Shown here piece by piece: positions 1-7,442 of a stretch of DNA of 52,138 nucleotides; the first letter of the stretch is position 1; each line of letters opens with the position of its first letter. The stretch spans positions 1 through 52,138 of the IMG/VR virus record IMGVR_UViG_3300044839_000032, one strand, 5' to 3'. Source of the stretch: a virus. The notes beneath the pieces were generated by a model, which did no database searches, had not been told where the DNA came from, and saw nothing but the letters and a program-made list of their open reading frames with translations. Both the position numbers and the translations under genes were made by a program.

Positions 1-219
1 CGCCAGGGAACCCAAGGGGTCACACCTTCGTTCCTCGCGCTGAACAACTACCCGCTGTTTTCCGAACCCGTCGAAACGGTTGGTGAATTCAATGGTTCGG
101 CGAACTTTCGTTCGCCGAACCTACCTCCGGCTGCGGAGCGGTTTGCGCCGCTTGCGCACGACCGGCACACCTTCGCTGCGGGCAGCACTGGTCGGGGTTC
201 TGACGGCACCTTCCTGTAA
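1..219 (+). other. Possible 3' end of a host ORF entering from the left
   Basis: Frame 1 is open from the window edge to a TAA at 217-219 (about 72 codons). It overlaps the last 32 codons of the phosphoesterase on the other strand. The peptide shows no motif I recognise, and a strong hairpin at 94-121 lies inside it, which argues against it being coding throughout. The first 90 bases hold nothing else I can identify. Confidence 0.2.
94..121 (-). terminator. Perfect 12-bp hairpin at the end of the phosphoesterase gene
   Basis: GGTTCGGCGAAC (94-105), loop TTTC, GTTCGCCGAACC (110-121). It starts within the stop codon of the minus-strand phosphoesterase, the usual place for a terminator. No T-run follows on either strand, so it could instead protect the mRNA 3' end. 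The stem itself is unambiguous; its role is inferred. Confidence 0.6.
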
Positions 220-1449
220 GCGTGGCTCGCGCACTGCCGCGATTGAGCTGTCGATCGTGATCGTCGCGTGCGGCAGAGCGTTCGCGCGCACCTTGTGATT
301 GCGCCAGTCGAGTTCCCACACGTCCGCAAGAACTGGCGGATCACTCCACGATTCCTGCGGACGCGCGACTGTGTAGTACTTCCCCTGCACGCTGTCAGCA
401 GTCACTTCGATGCGCAAAAAACCATGACGCGAATCGACGTACGATTCGAGCGTAGGCGCGCCGGTCATTCCTCCAAGTTGAACCGGCGGAACGATCTTCT
501 GACCGTTCACCTTCACCACGTGATGGAGGTTGTGATAGCCGCCCGCGCCGGCGACGATGTACGGCACGTCTCGACCATCCTGCACGCGCGTGAAGCGCTG
601 ATAGTTGTGCACGTGGCCGGCGAAGATGATGTCGGGAATCCTTCCGGATTGGTTCTCCGCCGCCGCCAGAGCATCCTCCATCGCCTTGCTGCTCGCATGA
701 TGATCGTCGCCCGAAAGAATCGGGTGGTGCATCGTGACAAATACAGGCTTGTTCTGGTCCGCTGCCTCGAGCTCGCCGACCAGCCAGTTCAACTGGTCCG
801 GATGCACAGCACCGCCCTCCGGCACGTTCGTATACAAGCCGATGATGGTGGCCAATGGCGTCAGTAGCGTCCAAAATACGTTTGGCTGCGTCATGGCGGT
901 ACGCGTACTCTCACCCGCATCTGGAGTAACGACTCCCGGCTCCTTCTGACAGAAATTTCGCACGAACGCCTGGAGTGATGATTCGGGCGCCACTGCGTCA
1001 CCGTCGTGGTTTCCCGGTACAGCAAAAATCGGCGCGAGATAATGCTCGTAGGGCTGATAGAACTGGCCGAAATACTCAGATGCCTGACCGTTGAAGTAAA
1101 CGCAGTCGCCGAGCAGATAGAAGAATGCCGGATCTGCCTCCGGATGGGCTGGGTCGCTTCGAAAATCGCGCTCCATTCCGTTCGCAACAAGCTGCTGCGG
1201 AACGGGGTCCTTGATGCCGCCGATGTCGCCGTCGATGTGAAAGACCAGCGTCTTCGCCTGTTCGATGGCGGAGATTTGATCCGCAGGCAGGATCTCGGCG
1301 AGATCTAGTCGATATGGTTTCTTACCCGTTGGCCTCGGCAGAGGTTGGAACCTGCGCGAAGAGAAACTGCTGTTATTCACCGCGACCGAGAGCGCTTCCG
1401 CTGACAGACGGCGGCGACCGAATTGGTGGCGTCCATTGGTTTCCGGCAT
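121..1449 (-). CDS. Calcineurin-like metallophosphoesterase (host)
   Basis: A 442-residue metallophosphoesterase. The binuclear-metal motifs appear in order: HIDGD (about 71-75), LLGD (112-115), GNHD (146-149), a His pair in TMHHP (241-242) and GHVH (278-281). This is the classic calcineurin-like fold that hydrolyses phosphomono- or diesters; the substrate cannot be told. The tail (about 415-442) is Arg-rich. The ORF stays open upstream to 1629, but I start at ATG 1449 because GGGAGG lies 7 nt ahead of it and because the extra 60 codons would read through the phage attachment repeat. Before integration this gene lay about 65 bp downstream of tRNA-Phe on the same strand; the prophage now separates them. 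Confidence 0.9.
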   Translation of the reverse strand: MPETNGRHQFGRRRLSAEALSVAVNNSSFSSRRFQPLPRPTGKKPYRLDLAEILPADQISAIEQAKTLVFHIDGDIGGIKDPVPQQLVANGMERDFRSDPAHPEADPAFFYLLGDCVYFNGQASEYFGQFYQPYEHYLAPIFAVPGNHDGDAVAPESSLQAFVRNFCQKEPGVVTPDAGESTRTAMTQPNVFWTLLTPLATIIGLYTNVPEGGAVHPDQLNWLVGELEAADQNKPVFVTMHHPILSGDDHHASSKAMEDALAAAENQSGRIPDIIFAGHVHNYQRFTRVQDGRDVPYIVAGAGGYHNLHHVVKVNGQKIVPPVQLGGMTGAPTLESYVDSRHGFLRIEVTADSVQGKYYTVARPQESWSDPPVLADVWELDWRNHKVRANALPHATITIDSSIAAVREPRLQEGAVRTPTSAARSEGVPVVRKRRKPLRSRR

Positions 1450-1513
1450 GTTTGCCTCCCTTTTCAGGAAGACGGACACTCTCTTGGATTCCCGCAGAAT
1501 GTTCGAAGTTTCC

Positions 1514-1537
1514 AAGTGGTGCCCAGGGACGGAATTG
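1514..1537. repeat. Left attachment repeat (attL core), 24 bp
   Basis: AAGTGGTGCCCAGGGACGG plus AATTG. It is identical to 47293-47316, where it forms the 3' end of the tRNA-Phe gene (CCA, acceptor 3' strand, part of the T arm). Bases outside the 24 differ on both sides. This copy is the tRNA fragment displaced by integration. Confidence 0.92.
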
Positions 1538-1743
1538 GATTCAGACGCGGTTCGCAGTTTGTGTAAGTTACTGAAAACACAATACCGCAGAAGCTCTCGA
1601 AACGGCAAAAAAGCCGATCGGACACCCAAATCTCACCCAAATTCAGCCCGACAGCGTACCATCTCCGGTGCCGGAAGATGCTCCGGCTAGGCCAGGATTC
1701 AGGGAGATACGGCGACGCGATCTCTCCCCAAAAGGGAGAGAAA
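1538..1743. other. Left phage end, non-coding (attP arm candidate)
   Basis: About 200 bases between the attachment core and the first phage gene. I find no convincing ORF. In the excised circle this would be one arm of attP and the leader of the excisionase-like gene, so integrase arm sites may lie here; I could not define a repeated arm motif. Confidence 0.4.
1721..1741 (+). promoter_or_regulatory. Hairpin covering the ribosome binding site of the Xis-like gene
   Basis: TCTCTCCC (1721-1728), loop CAAAA, GGGAGAGA (1734-1741): a perfect 8-bp stem. The 3' arm is the purine-rich ribosome binding site of the gene starting at 1744. The RNA would hide its own translation start, a plausible way to keep an excisionase low during lysogeny. 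The pairing is seen; the regulatory role is inferred. Confidence 0.55.
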
Positions 1744-1971
1744 ATGGAAGATGTAACCCTGAACCCCGAGTACTGTTACAGCACGAAGGAGCTAGCTTTC
1801 CGTTGGAACCTCAGTTCAGAAACCCTGCGGCGGATCTTCCTGAAGGAGCCGGGCGTCATGATCTTCCGAGAGCAGCAAGCAGGGAAACGGGTCTACCGTA
1901 CGATGAGGATTCCAGGTGCTGTCGCGATCCGGGTTAAGAACCGGATGACGGTAATCGACAAGTCCCGGTAG
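1744..1971 (+). CDS. Small HTH protein, probable excisionase
   Basis: 75 residues. The sequence around CYSTKELAFRWNLSSETLRR resembles the winged-helix/MerR-like DNA-binding unit of excisionases and 'helix-turn-helix domain' proteins that bend DNA at att sites. Start ATG 1744 has GGGAGAG in good position; an upstream in-frame start at 1678 would precede the ribosome site and is rejected. It is the first gene inside the left end. When the phage circularises, this end joins the end carrying the integrase, so the two genes become adjacent, the usual xis-int arrangement. Function rests on fold type and position only; a general regulator is the alternative. Confidence 0.6.
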   Translation: MEDVTLNPEYCYSTKELAFRWNLSSETLRRIFLKEPGVMIFREQQAGKRVYRTMRIPGAVAIRVKNRMTVIDKSR

Positions 1972-2036
1972 CAACACCCGCCCGTGGCCGGTTATCTCGG
2001 CGCGGGCAACTCCAAAGAGAGAGGGAGCCCCCCGAC

Positions 2037-2942
2037 ATGCAGGACTGTCCCAAGTGCGGATTCACCGGCGTCATGCACGACGTGAACACGGGCTGCTGGC
2101 AATGCGGCTGGAGACCCGAGCTCGGAGCTGAACTTCCCGAGACCGTCGAAGACGTCGACCGCAAGGTTCAGTTCCTACGTTCGTTCTTCGCGAACGAGGG
2201 CCGCCTTCTTCTCTTTGGGTTTGTCCTTCTAGTCCTTCTCTTCTACAGCACGGTCAAATCGATGAAAGACTTCTTGCTGCTCACCGGCCTCTTTGTCGCC
2301 GCCGCTCTCGCGATCCTCCTCATGGTTCGTTCGGTCCGAGCCAAGGCGATGCGTGTGAAGGCCGTCCCACCGGACCGCTTTTACCTTCGGAACACAGGCT
2401 CCAGTTACACCTTGCTACCGCCGGGACATCCCCGCCTTCCGCAAGCATCTGACGTTGAAGTTTCGATCCGGCCGGACCGTCAGCTTTTCCAGACCCCTGC
2501 CGGACCTCGAATGCTTCGATGGCAACCGGACCCAGAGAACTTAGAAGCGTACGTGGAGTTCTACCGCCCCCTGCGTGGGGCTGAAGCGAAGACCGAGTTC
2601 ATTCAAGGCGTCGAAGAGTTCTTCACCTTGAACCACAACCCGACCATTGGCTTTCTGCAGAACCGCTATGCCGATCACTTGGGCGTGCAAATCCTCACGC
2701 TCGACCTTCCCCCGGAACCGGCGAAGGAAAAGCCGCAACCTATCGACCGTCGTTCGAAGGCCGAGAAAGAGATCGACCGGATGTTCGCGGGCGTGAAGAC
2801 GGCCGCTGAAGCCAGGCGACGCTGGCATGCATTGAAGCAGGACCCCGACCTATCGGCCGCCCTTCAGGACCCGGAGGTTGGACCCAAGTTGAACGGCAAG
2901 TACGAGGAGCTGATCACGAGGATCGCCGAGGGCGACATCTAA
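2037..2942 (+). CDS. Zinc-ribbon protein with two membrane segments, unknown function
   Basis: 301 residues. The N-terminus has a zinc ribbon (CPKCG at 4-8, CWQCG about 21-25). Two hydrophobic stretches follow (about 58-75 and 80-97), then a soluble domain of about 200 residues rich in charged residues at its end. Start ATG 2037 has GAGGGAG upstream. I do not recognise the family. It lies just upstream of the repeat-rich segment and the first VirD4-like ATPase; membrane anchoring is what one would expect of a partner of such an ATPase, but that is inference. Confidence 0.75.
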   Translation: MQDCPKCGFTGVMHDVNTGCWQCGWRPELGAELPETVEDVDRKVQFLRSFFANEGRLLLFGFVLLVLLFYSTVKSMKDFLLLTGLFVAAALAILLMVRSVRAKAMRVKAVPPDRFYLRNTGSSYTLLPPGHPRLPQASDVEVSIRPDRQLFQTPAGPRMLRWQPDPENLEAYVEFYRPLRGAEAKTEFIQGVEEFFTLNHNPTIGFLQNRYADHLGVQILTLDLPPEPAKEKPQPIDRRSKAEKEIDRMFAGVKTAAEARRRWHALKQDPDLSAALQDPEVGPKLNGKYEELITRIAEGDI

Positions 2943-2977
2943 GGTCCATGCCCTGCCCTGTCTCTCGAAGGCACGAA

Positions 2978-2998
2978 TCGCGAAAAAATTTTTCGCGA
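2978..2998. repeat. 21-bp palindrome
   Basis: TCGCGAAAAA, central A, TTTTTCGCGA: a perfect 10-bp inverted repeat about 35 bp after the membrane-protein gene. It could be a terminator (the T-run lies inside the stem) or a protein-binding site. It opens the non-coding segment that holds the CTATCG repeats. Confidence 0.6.
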
Positions 2999-3049
2999 CC
3001 AAAGGCGTCCGAGTGGCCGCGAACATTAGCCGTATCCGGCTTTCACCTT

Positions 3050-3195
3050 TCGCCGACCGTGCCGCTCCTATCGTCGGGAGAGTCCCACTAATTTCTATCG
3101 AAATGACCCTATCGGGCTTCGCATCCGCTCGGTGTGCCTCTCCCGACGCTCCGCGCCCCTATCGGGGGTTCGCTATCGCTCCGCACGGTCGGCGA
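3050..3195. repeat. Nested inverted repeats with five CTATCG copies; origin or oriT candidate
   Basis: An outer perfect 13-bp inverted repeat (TCGCCGACCGTGC 3050-3062 and its complement 3183-3195) encloses an 11-bp inverted repeat (CGTCGGGAGAG 3072-3082, complement 3138-3148). CTATCG occurs at 3068, 3095, 3109, 3159 and 3173; two pairs are exactly 14 bp apart, and two copies sit in small hairpins (CCCCTATCGGGG type). No convincing gene occupies 2943-3216. Nested inverted repeats plus short iterations directly before a coupling-ATPase gene resemble plasmid origins or oriT regions. This is an inference from layout, not a match to a known origin. Confidence 0.5.
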
Positions 3196-3216
3196 TACCA
3201 AGGTTAGGAGGACCAA

Positions 3217-4893
3217 GTGACTAGAAAAGTCTCCGTTGAGGACATCCTTGAGTCACTGAAACAGACGCACATGCACGTGATCGGCAGTTCCGGTTACGGC
3301 AAGTCTAAGTTCCTCGAATGGCTCATGCGCCATTTGACCAAGTCCACGGACGCAGGCTTCTGCTTGTTCGACTGGCACGGGACGCTCTACCGAGACGTTC
3401 TCAGATACCTTGCCGGCACGGCCTTCAAACTCCGCCCGGTTTACATCCTTGATCCTTCGGACGGCCGTTTCGTGACCGGCTTCAACCCCTTCTCGACTAC
3501 CGACGAGGACATGAGTGCCCAGGTCTCTCGAAGGATCGATGCGACCGTCAAGCCGTGGGGAGCAACCTCGACCGACGAGACCCCCCAGCTCTCCCGCGTG
3601 CTTCGGATGCTCTACTCCTTCGCGGCCGAGGCTCACGCGACCTTGCCGAATGCCCACCTCATGCTCTATGCGGCAAACCAGAACCTTAGGACCTATGCCG
3701 CATCACTTGTGAAAGACGACTACATCCGGCAACAGCTCCGAGACTTTGCCGAGTTCTCCGATTCCTACTTGCGGCAATACGTCTCATCGACGATGAACCG
3801 ACTGGACCGGTTTCTCGCTCCTACCGCTGTGAGGAGAATGCTCGGCAGGGAATCCGGCAACATCTCTATCCGGCAGATACTCGACGAGAACGGCATCTTG
3901 CTTGTGAACCTCTCGGCATCAGGCAACCTCACCAGCGAATCCGGCAAGCTGATTGCCGCACTCCTCATGAACGAGTTTCGAGAAGCGGCACTTGCGAGAG
4001 CAGGGACGAAGAAGCGGTTCGTCCTCTTCCTCGATGAGTTCCAAGAGTACGTCACCCACGACATCGCGCAGATGTTGGACCAGGTCCGAAAAGGCGGGTT
4101 GAACCTCGTGCTATCGCACCAGCACCTGGCGCAGCTCGGCGACGATGAATCGCTCCAGTCCTCGATCGCGACGAATGCCCGGATCAAGGCTGTCTTTGGC
4201 GGGCTGGATTACGAGACTGCCGCGATGGTCGCAAACGAGATCCGCTTGAAGTCGATCAATCGCAGGCAGGTTGAACGGCAAATCTACGGCCACACGGTCC
4301 TCGGCCACTACGTCGAGACTTTCATCAACAAGAGCACGGGCTATGCATCAACCGAAAGCACCAGCGTGAACGCCAACGCGGGGCAAAGCGGCGGGTACGT
4401 GGACGACGAGCCGGAGGTTACGGGTTGGAGCGAGGCCGGCGGAACGACCACGACCTCGACCGACACGAACTCCAGCAGCGAAACCGAATCCCGGCTCCTG
4501 ATGCCGATCGACGGCAAGGAGCTGAAGTCCGAGCAGGCCGTCTCCCAGGCCGAGAAGATCGCGCACGAAGCCTTCAACATCATGACCATGAAACCCCGAG
4601 AGTTGTACCTAAAGCTCCCGGCCATGCCCCAGGCGGTTTGGCAGAGGGTTCCTGAGATCAAGAGCCGCGGCGTCTTTGCAGAGACCTTGAAAGCCTACGA
4701 AGAGAAGGCGTACGAACGTTCGCACGCCCTCCCGCCCGAAGAGGTCGATAAGGCGATGGTCCAATCCCGCGATGACTTCTTTCAAAAGGCTCTGAATTAC
4801 GGTGCGACCTTGAAGCCGAAGAAAGAAGACGGGACCGACGAGGCACCGAAAGAAGGTCGCACCAAAAAACCTCCGCGTCCGCGTTCCAATTAA
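3217..4893 (+). CDS. VirD4/TraD-like coupling ATPase (first copy)
   Basis: 558 residues. Walker A GSSGYGKS (23-30), Walker B VLFLDEFQE (about 268-276) and the later SHQHL Gln motif place it in the HerA/FtsK/VirD4 group of DNA-pumping RecA-like ATPases. In conjugation such proteins carry DNA-protein complexes to a secretion channel. No N-terminal membrane anchor is present, unlike most true VirD4 proteins, and the C-terminal third is low-complexity and charged. GTG start with AGGAGG 5 nt upstream. It follows the inverted-repeat segment and precedes the replication-relaxation gene. No relaxase or secretion-channel gene is in the window, so a role in phage replication, segregation or transfer of the excised form is open. 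Confidence 0.85.
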   Translation: MTRKVSVEDILESLKQTHMHVIGSSGYGKSKFLEWLMRHLTKSTDAGFCLFDWHGTLYRDVLRYLAGTAFKLRPVYILDPSDGRFVTGFNPFSTTDEDMSAQVSRRIDATVKPWGATSTDETPQLSRVLRMLYSFAAEAHATLPNAHLMLYAANQNLRTYAASLVKDDYIRQQLRDFAEFSDSYLRQYVSSTMNRLDRFLAPTAVRRMLGRESGNISIRQILDENGILLVNLSASGNLTSESGKLIAALLMNEFREAALARAGTKKRFVLFLDEFQEYVTHDIAQMLDQVRKGGLNLVLSHQHLAQLGDDESLQSSIATNARIKAVFGGLDYETAAMVANEIRLKSINRRQVERQIYGHTVLGHYVETFINKSTGYASTESTSVNANAGQSGGYVDDEPEVTGWSEAGGTTTTSTDTNSSSETESRLLMPIDGKELKSEQAVSQAEKIAHEAFNIMTMKPRELYLKLPAMPQAVWQRVPEIKSRGVFAETLKAYEEKAYERSHALPPEEVDKAMVQSRDDFFQKALNYGATLKPKKEDGTDEAPKEGRTKKPPRPRSN

Positions 4894-4900
4894 AGCTCCC

Positions 4901-4944
4901 AATCCACAGACCCACCTTGTCAAATTCCGCAGGGCTTGTACCGT
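4901..4944 (+). promoter_or_regulatory. Possible weak member of the phage CACAG promoter set
   Basis: AATCCACAG (4901-4909), 29 nt, then TACCGT (4939-4944), just before the ATG at 4951. The box and spacing match the four strong late promoters elsewhere in the phage, but the TCAA start-point motif is missing. If real, it would give a nearly leaderless message. Confidence 0.3.
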
Positions 4945-4950
4945 TAGGGC

Positions 4951-5775
4951 ATGCCCAAGACGGACGTTATTCTTTCCAAATGCCGCGCGGAGATTCTTCG
5001 GCTTTTTGCAAGCTATGTGAATCTGACAGGGTCGCATATTCAGCACCTGACCGGCCGCCCCGCCAAGACAATTGAGCGTGACCTTCGTTGGCTTCGCGAA
5101 AACGGCTATCTCGTTTGTAAAGATCATCCGCTCGAGAAGTTCGGTCCGCTCGTTTGGCGTCTCGCGCAACAGGGCTGGGATTGGTGTTTAGACGAGAAGC
5201 TCTTCGACAAGCGGGTCAATGCTACGGATGATAAAGGCGACGGCAACCTCCCGCACGATCTTGTGCTGACCGACCTGCATATCAAGTTCCACGACCTTTA
5301 CGGCGACGACCTCTATTGGACCCAGCTTTACCAGCACTGCTACCGTCGTTTTGACTCAGGCGTGAATGATCGCGTGAACATGGACGCGTTCACGTCGTTT
5401 CCAGTCGGCAATGAACACGTGGTGTTCTGCGTGGAGGCCGAGAAGAGCCGCGACTCGAAGAAGTTCGGTAAGTCTGCGCGCGGTTCAAAGGCCGAAGCCT
5501 ACGACAACTACGCGAAGGGCCACTTCCAGAAAGAGTACGGACCGGGCAGTGATTTCCGCGTTCTCTGGACCTTTAGCACCGCTGTTAAAGCGGCGAACTT
5601 CGCTGGCAAACTGCACGACGAAGGCGGCTCAAGACGGCATTGGATTCTCGATGAGAACCTTATCTCGACGCTCACCAGAGATAGTCAAGCCTTCCTTACG
5701 CCGAAGGATGTTGAGTACCAGCAAGCGCGTCATCGCTGGAACGCACAGCGTCTCTATTCGCTAGATGAGGCGTAG
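4951..5775 (+). CDS. Replication-relaxation family protein
   Basis: 274 residues. The N-terminal 75 residues form a winged-helix unit (LFASYVNLTGSHIQHLTG, then RDLRWLRENGYL). A domain follows with the His/Asp-rich HDLVLTDLHIKF segment typical of the replication-relaxation family (PF13814-like), found on Gram-positive and other plasmids and conjugative elements, where it sits near VirD4-like genes. The exact biochemical role of that family is not established; involvement in plasmid replication or DNA relaxation has been proposed. Here it is sandwiched between two VirD4-like ATPases, the same company it keeps on plasmids. Confidence 0.75.
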   Translation: MPKTDVILSKCRAEILRLFASYVNLTGSHIQHLTGRPAKTIERDLRWLRENGYLVCKDHPLEKFGPLVWRLAQQGWDWCLDEKLFDKRVNATDDKGDGNLPHDLVLTDLHIKFHDLYGDDLYWTQLYQHCYRRFDSGVNDRVNMDAFTSFPVGNEHVVFCVEAEKSRDSKKFGKSARGSKAEAYDNYAKGHFQKEYGPGSDFRVLWTFSTAVKAANFAGKLHDEGGSRRHWILDENLISTLTRDSQAFLTPKDVEYQQARHRWNAQRLYSLDEA

Positions 5776-5956
5776 TTGTTATGATGAAATTCGCACGTCT
5801 TACTGCTAGGAGTCAAAGCTTCCTGGCACACCCTTCACACCCGTCCCCCCGGGCGTTCCCCGCTCTGCCGGAGCTACTGAGGAATGCGTCCGGCGGCTGG
5901 CTGATTCCTCAGACTTCTTGCTGGTGCAGGTGGGGACGGGGCTGACGGATTTTTCT

Positions 5957-7321
5957 ATGCTTACTACCGTTGGACTTAATCGCACGAGCTTTGAACGCTG
6001 GAACCAGCCGGTTGAAGTCGATACCGCAAAACACACGGCGGTCATTGGCACCACAGGAGCGGGTAAGACAACCGTCCTCAAGGCCATGATCCTTGCGGAG
6101 ATCGAAGCCGGCCACGGCGTAACCGTGATGGAGCCGCACGGCTCTTTGATCGATGACCTGTTAGATGCGATTCCGCCTCATCGTCGGAATGACGTGATCC
6201 TCTACGACCCCGGCGACCCCTTGAACTCGATCGGGATGAATCCGCTCGAAGGCGAGGACAAGCCGAAGCTTCTTGCGGAGGCAGAGAAGATCGTATCGAG
6301 CGTTTGGAAAGATGCGTGGGGACCGCAGACCTCTTTCCTCTTTCGGAACTTCGGAGAAGCAATTCTCGAAGTGGAATCCGAACCTACATTTCTGCACATC
6401 TACAAGGCGTTCATGGTGAAGGAGTACCGCGACCATCTCGCCGCGAGAGTAACGAGCCCTACCCTCAAGCTCTTCTTCGACAAGTACGACGACTGGGACA
6501 AGCGGCAACAGGAACAGGCCGCGGCTCCCGGCACAAACAAGCTCGACACCTTCATGCAGGTGCCTTTGAGGTACGCAGTTACCCAACGTCACGGCCTCGA
6601 TTTTTCGAAGGTGATGGACGGCTCGCAGATACTTCTTTGCCGCTTTGCGAAGGGCCGGATCGGACCGACTGCAGGAGCCTTTCTCGGTTCGGTTGTGATC
6701 GCAAAGATTCTCTACGCCGCGCTCGCGAGAGAGAAGACGAGCCACCGGCCGCCGCATCGCGTCTTCATCGACGAAGCCGGGAACTTCATGTGCGGATCAG
6801 CGCACGAACAACTTCTCACCGAGGCTAGGAAATACAACGTCTCTCTAACCATGGGCTTTCAGACCAGGAGCCAGCTCACGCCCGAAACCCTGTCTGCTGT
6901 CTTCGGCAACATCGCGTCGCTCTTAATCGCGCGGGTTGGAGCAAAAGACGCGGAGGAGCTCGGGCTTGAGATCGGCGTGCCGGCCGAGACTCTCCAGAAC
7001 TTGCGGAACTTCTGGTGGTACGCCCGGACGGTAAAGGACGGCTTACGAATCGAACCTATCCAGATGGAAGGTTTGAGGTTGAAAGAGATCCCGAAGAACG
7101 AGGAGGTGACACGGAAGATCATCGAACGAAGCAACACGAGATACGCCACTCCCATCTCTGTCATCGAGAAGAACATCAGGACATTCCTTGAAGGAGGAAA
7201 GCGTGAAACTTCAGTCAGTGGACAAAGCCAACGACCTCAGAAAGCAGTTCGACACGGCCAGGGAGGGGGCGGTCAAAGACCTCCTCGCCCAGCGCGCCGA
7301 GATCGACGCGCAGTTGCATGA
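5957..7321 (+). CDS. VirD4/TraG-like DNA-pumping ATPase (second copy)
   Basis: About 454 residues from ATG 5957; a TTG at 5918 in the same frame would add 13 residues. Walker A GTTGAGKTT (about 31-39), Walker B HRVFIDEAGNF (about 267-277) and the GFQTRSQL Gln motif (about 300) define a type IV secretion DNA-binding ATPase. Sequence outside the motifs is quite unlike the first copy, so this is not a recent duplication. The last 40 residues are low-complexity and overlap the next gene by 119 bp. No membrane anchor is seen. Two such ATPases next to a replication-relaxation gene form a block typical of conjugative plasmids, not phages. Confidence 0.85.
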   Translation: MLTTVGLNRTSFERWNQPVEVDTAKHTAVIGTTGAGKTTVLKAMILAEIEAGHGVTVMEPHGSLIDDLLDAIPPHRRNDVILYDPGDPLNSIGMNPLEGEDKPKLLAEAEKIVSSVWKDAWGPQTSFLFRNFGEAILEVESEPTFLHIYKAFMVKEYRDHLAARVTSPTLKLFFDKYDDWDKRQQEQAAAPGTNKLDTFMQVPLRYAVTQRHGLDFSKVMDGSQILLCRFAKGRIGPTAGAFLGSVVIAKILYAALAREKTSHRPPHRVFIDEAGNFMCGSAHEQLLTEARKYNVSLTMGFQTRSQLTPETLSAVFGNIASLLIARVGAKDAEELGLEIGVPAETLQNLRNFWWYARTVKDGLRIEPIQMEGLRLKEIPKNEEVTRKIIERSNTRYATPISVIEKNIRTFLEGGKRETSVSGQSQRPQKAVRHGQGGGGQRPPRPARRDRRAVA

Positions 7322-7379
7322 GTTCGGACACGAGGTAGCTGCGAAGCGCGGCAGGAAACCGAGAGCGCAGCAGCAGTGA
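7203..7379 (+). CDS. Small AT-hook-like basic protein
   Basis: 58 residues from GTG 7203, chosen because AAGGAGG lies just upstream. A helical, coiled-coil-prone middle is followed by KRGRKPRA, which matches the AT-hook core (RGRKP) that sits in the minor groove of AT-rich DNA. It overlaps the end of the second VirD4-like gene in another frame. Function is unknown; DNA binding is likely from the tail. Confidence 0.6.
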   Translation: MKLQSVDKANDLRKQFDTAREGAVKDLLAQRAEIDAQLHEFGHEVAAKRGRKPRAQQQ

Positions 7380-7391
7380 AGTGGAAATGAA

Positions 7392-7424
7392 AAAGCCCCG
7401 GATTGGCCCCGGGGCTTTGTTTTT
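7392..7424. terminator. Terminator between the ATPase block and the primase
   Basis: AAAGCCCCGG (392-401), loop, CCGGGGCTTT (409-418), then a T-run (7418-7425 with one G). The stem also has an A-run on its left side, so it can stop the plus-strand block and the convergent minus-strand primase. Confidence 0.9.
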
Positions 7425-7442
7425 TACTGCGATGAATCGAGG

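Noticed and set aside
1450-1629. 60-codon extension of the phosphoesterase
   Set aside because: Runs through the attachment repeat; ATG 1449 has a good ribosome site.
3013-3207. 64-residue ORF in the repeat-rich segment
   Set aside because: Built from the inverted repeats, Arg/Pro/Ala-rich, no ribosome site.
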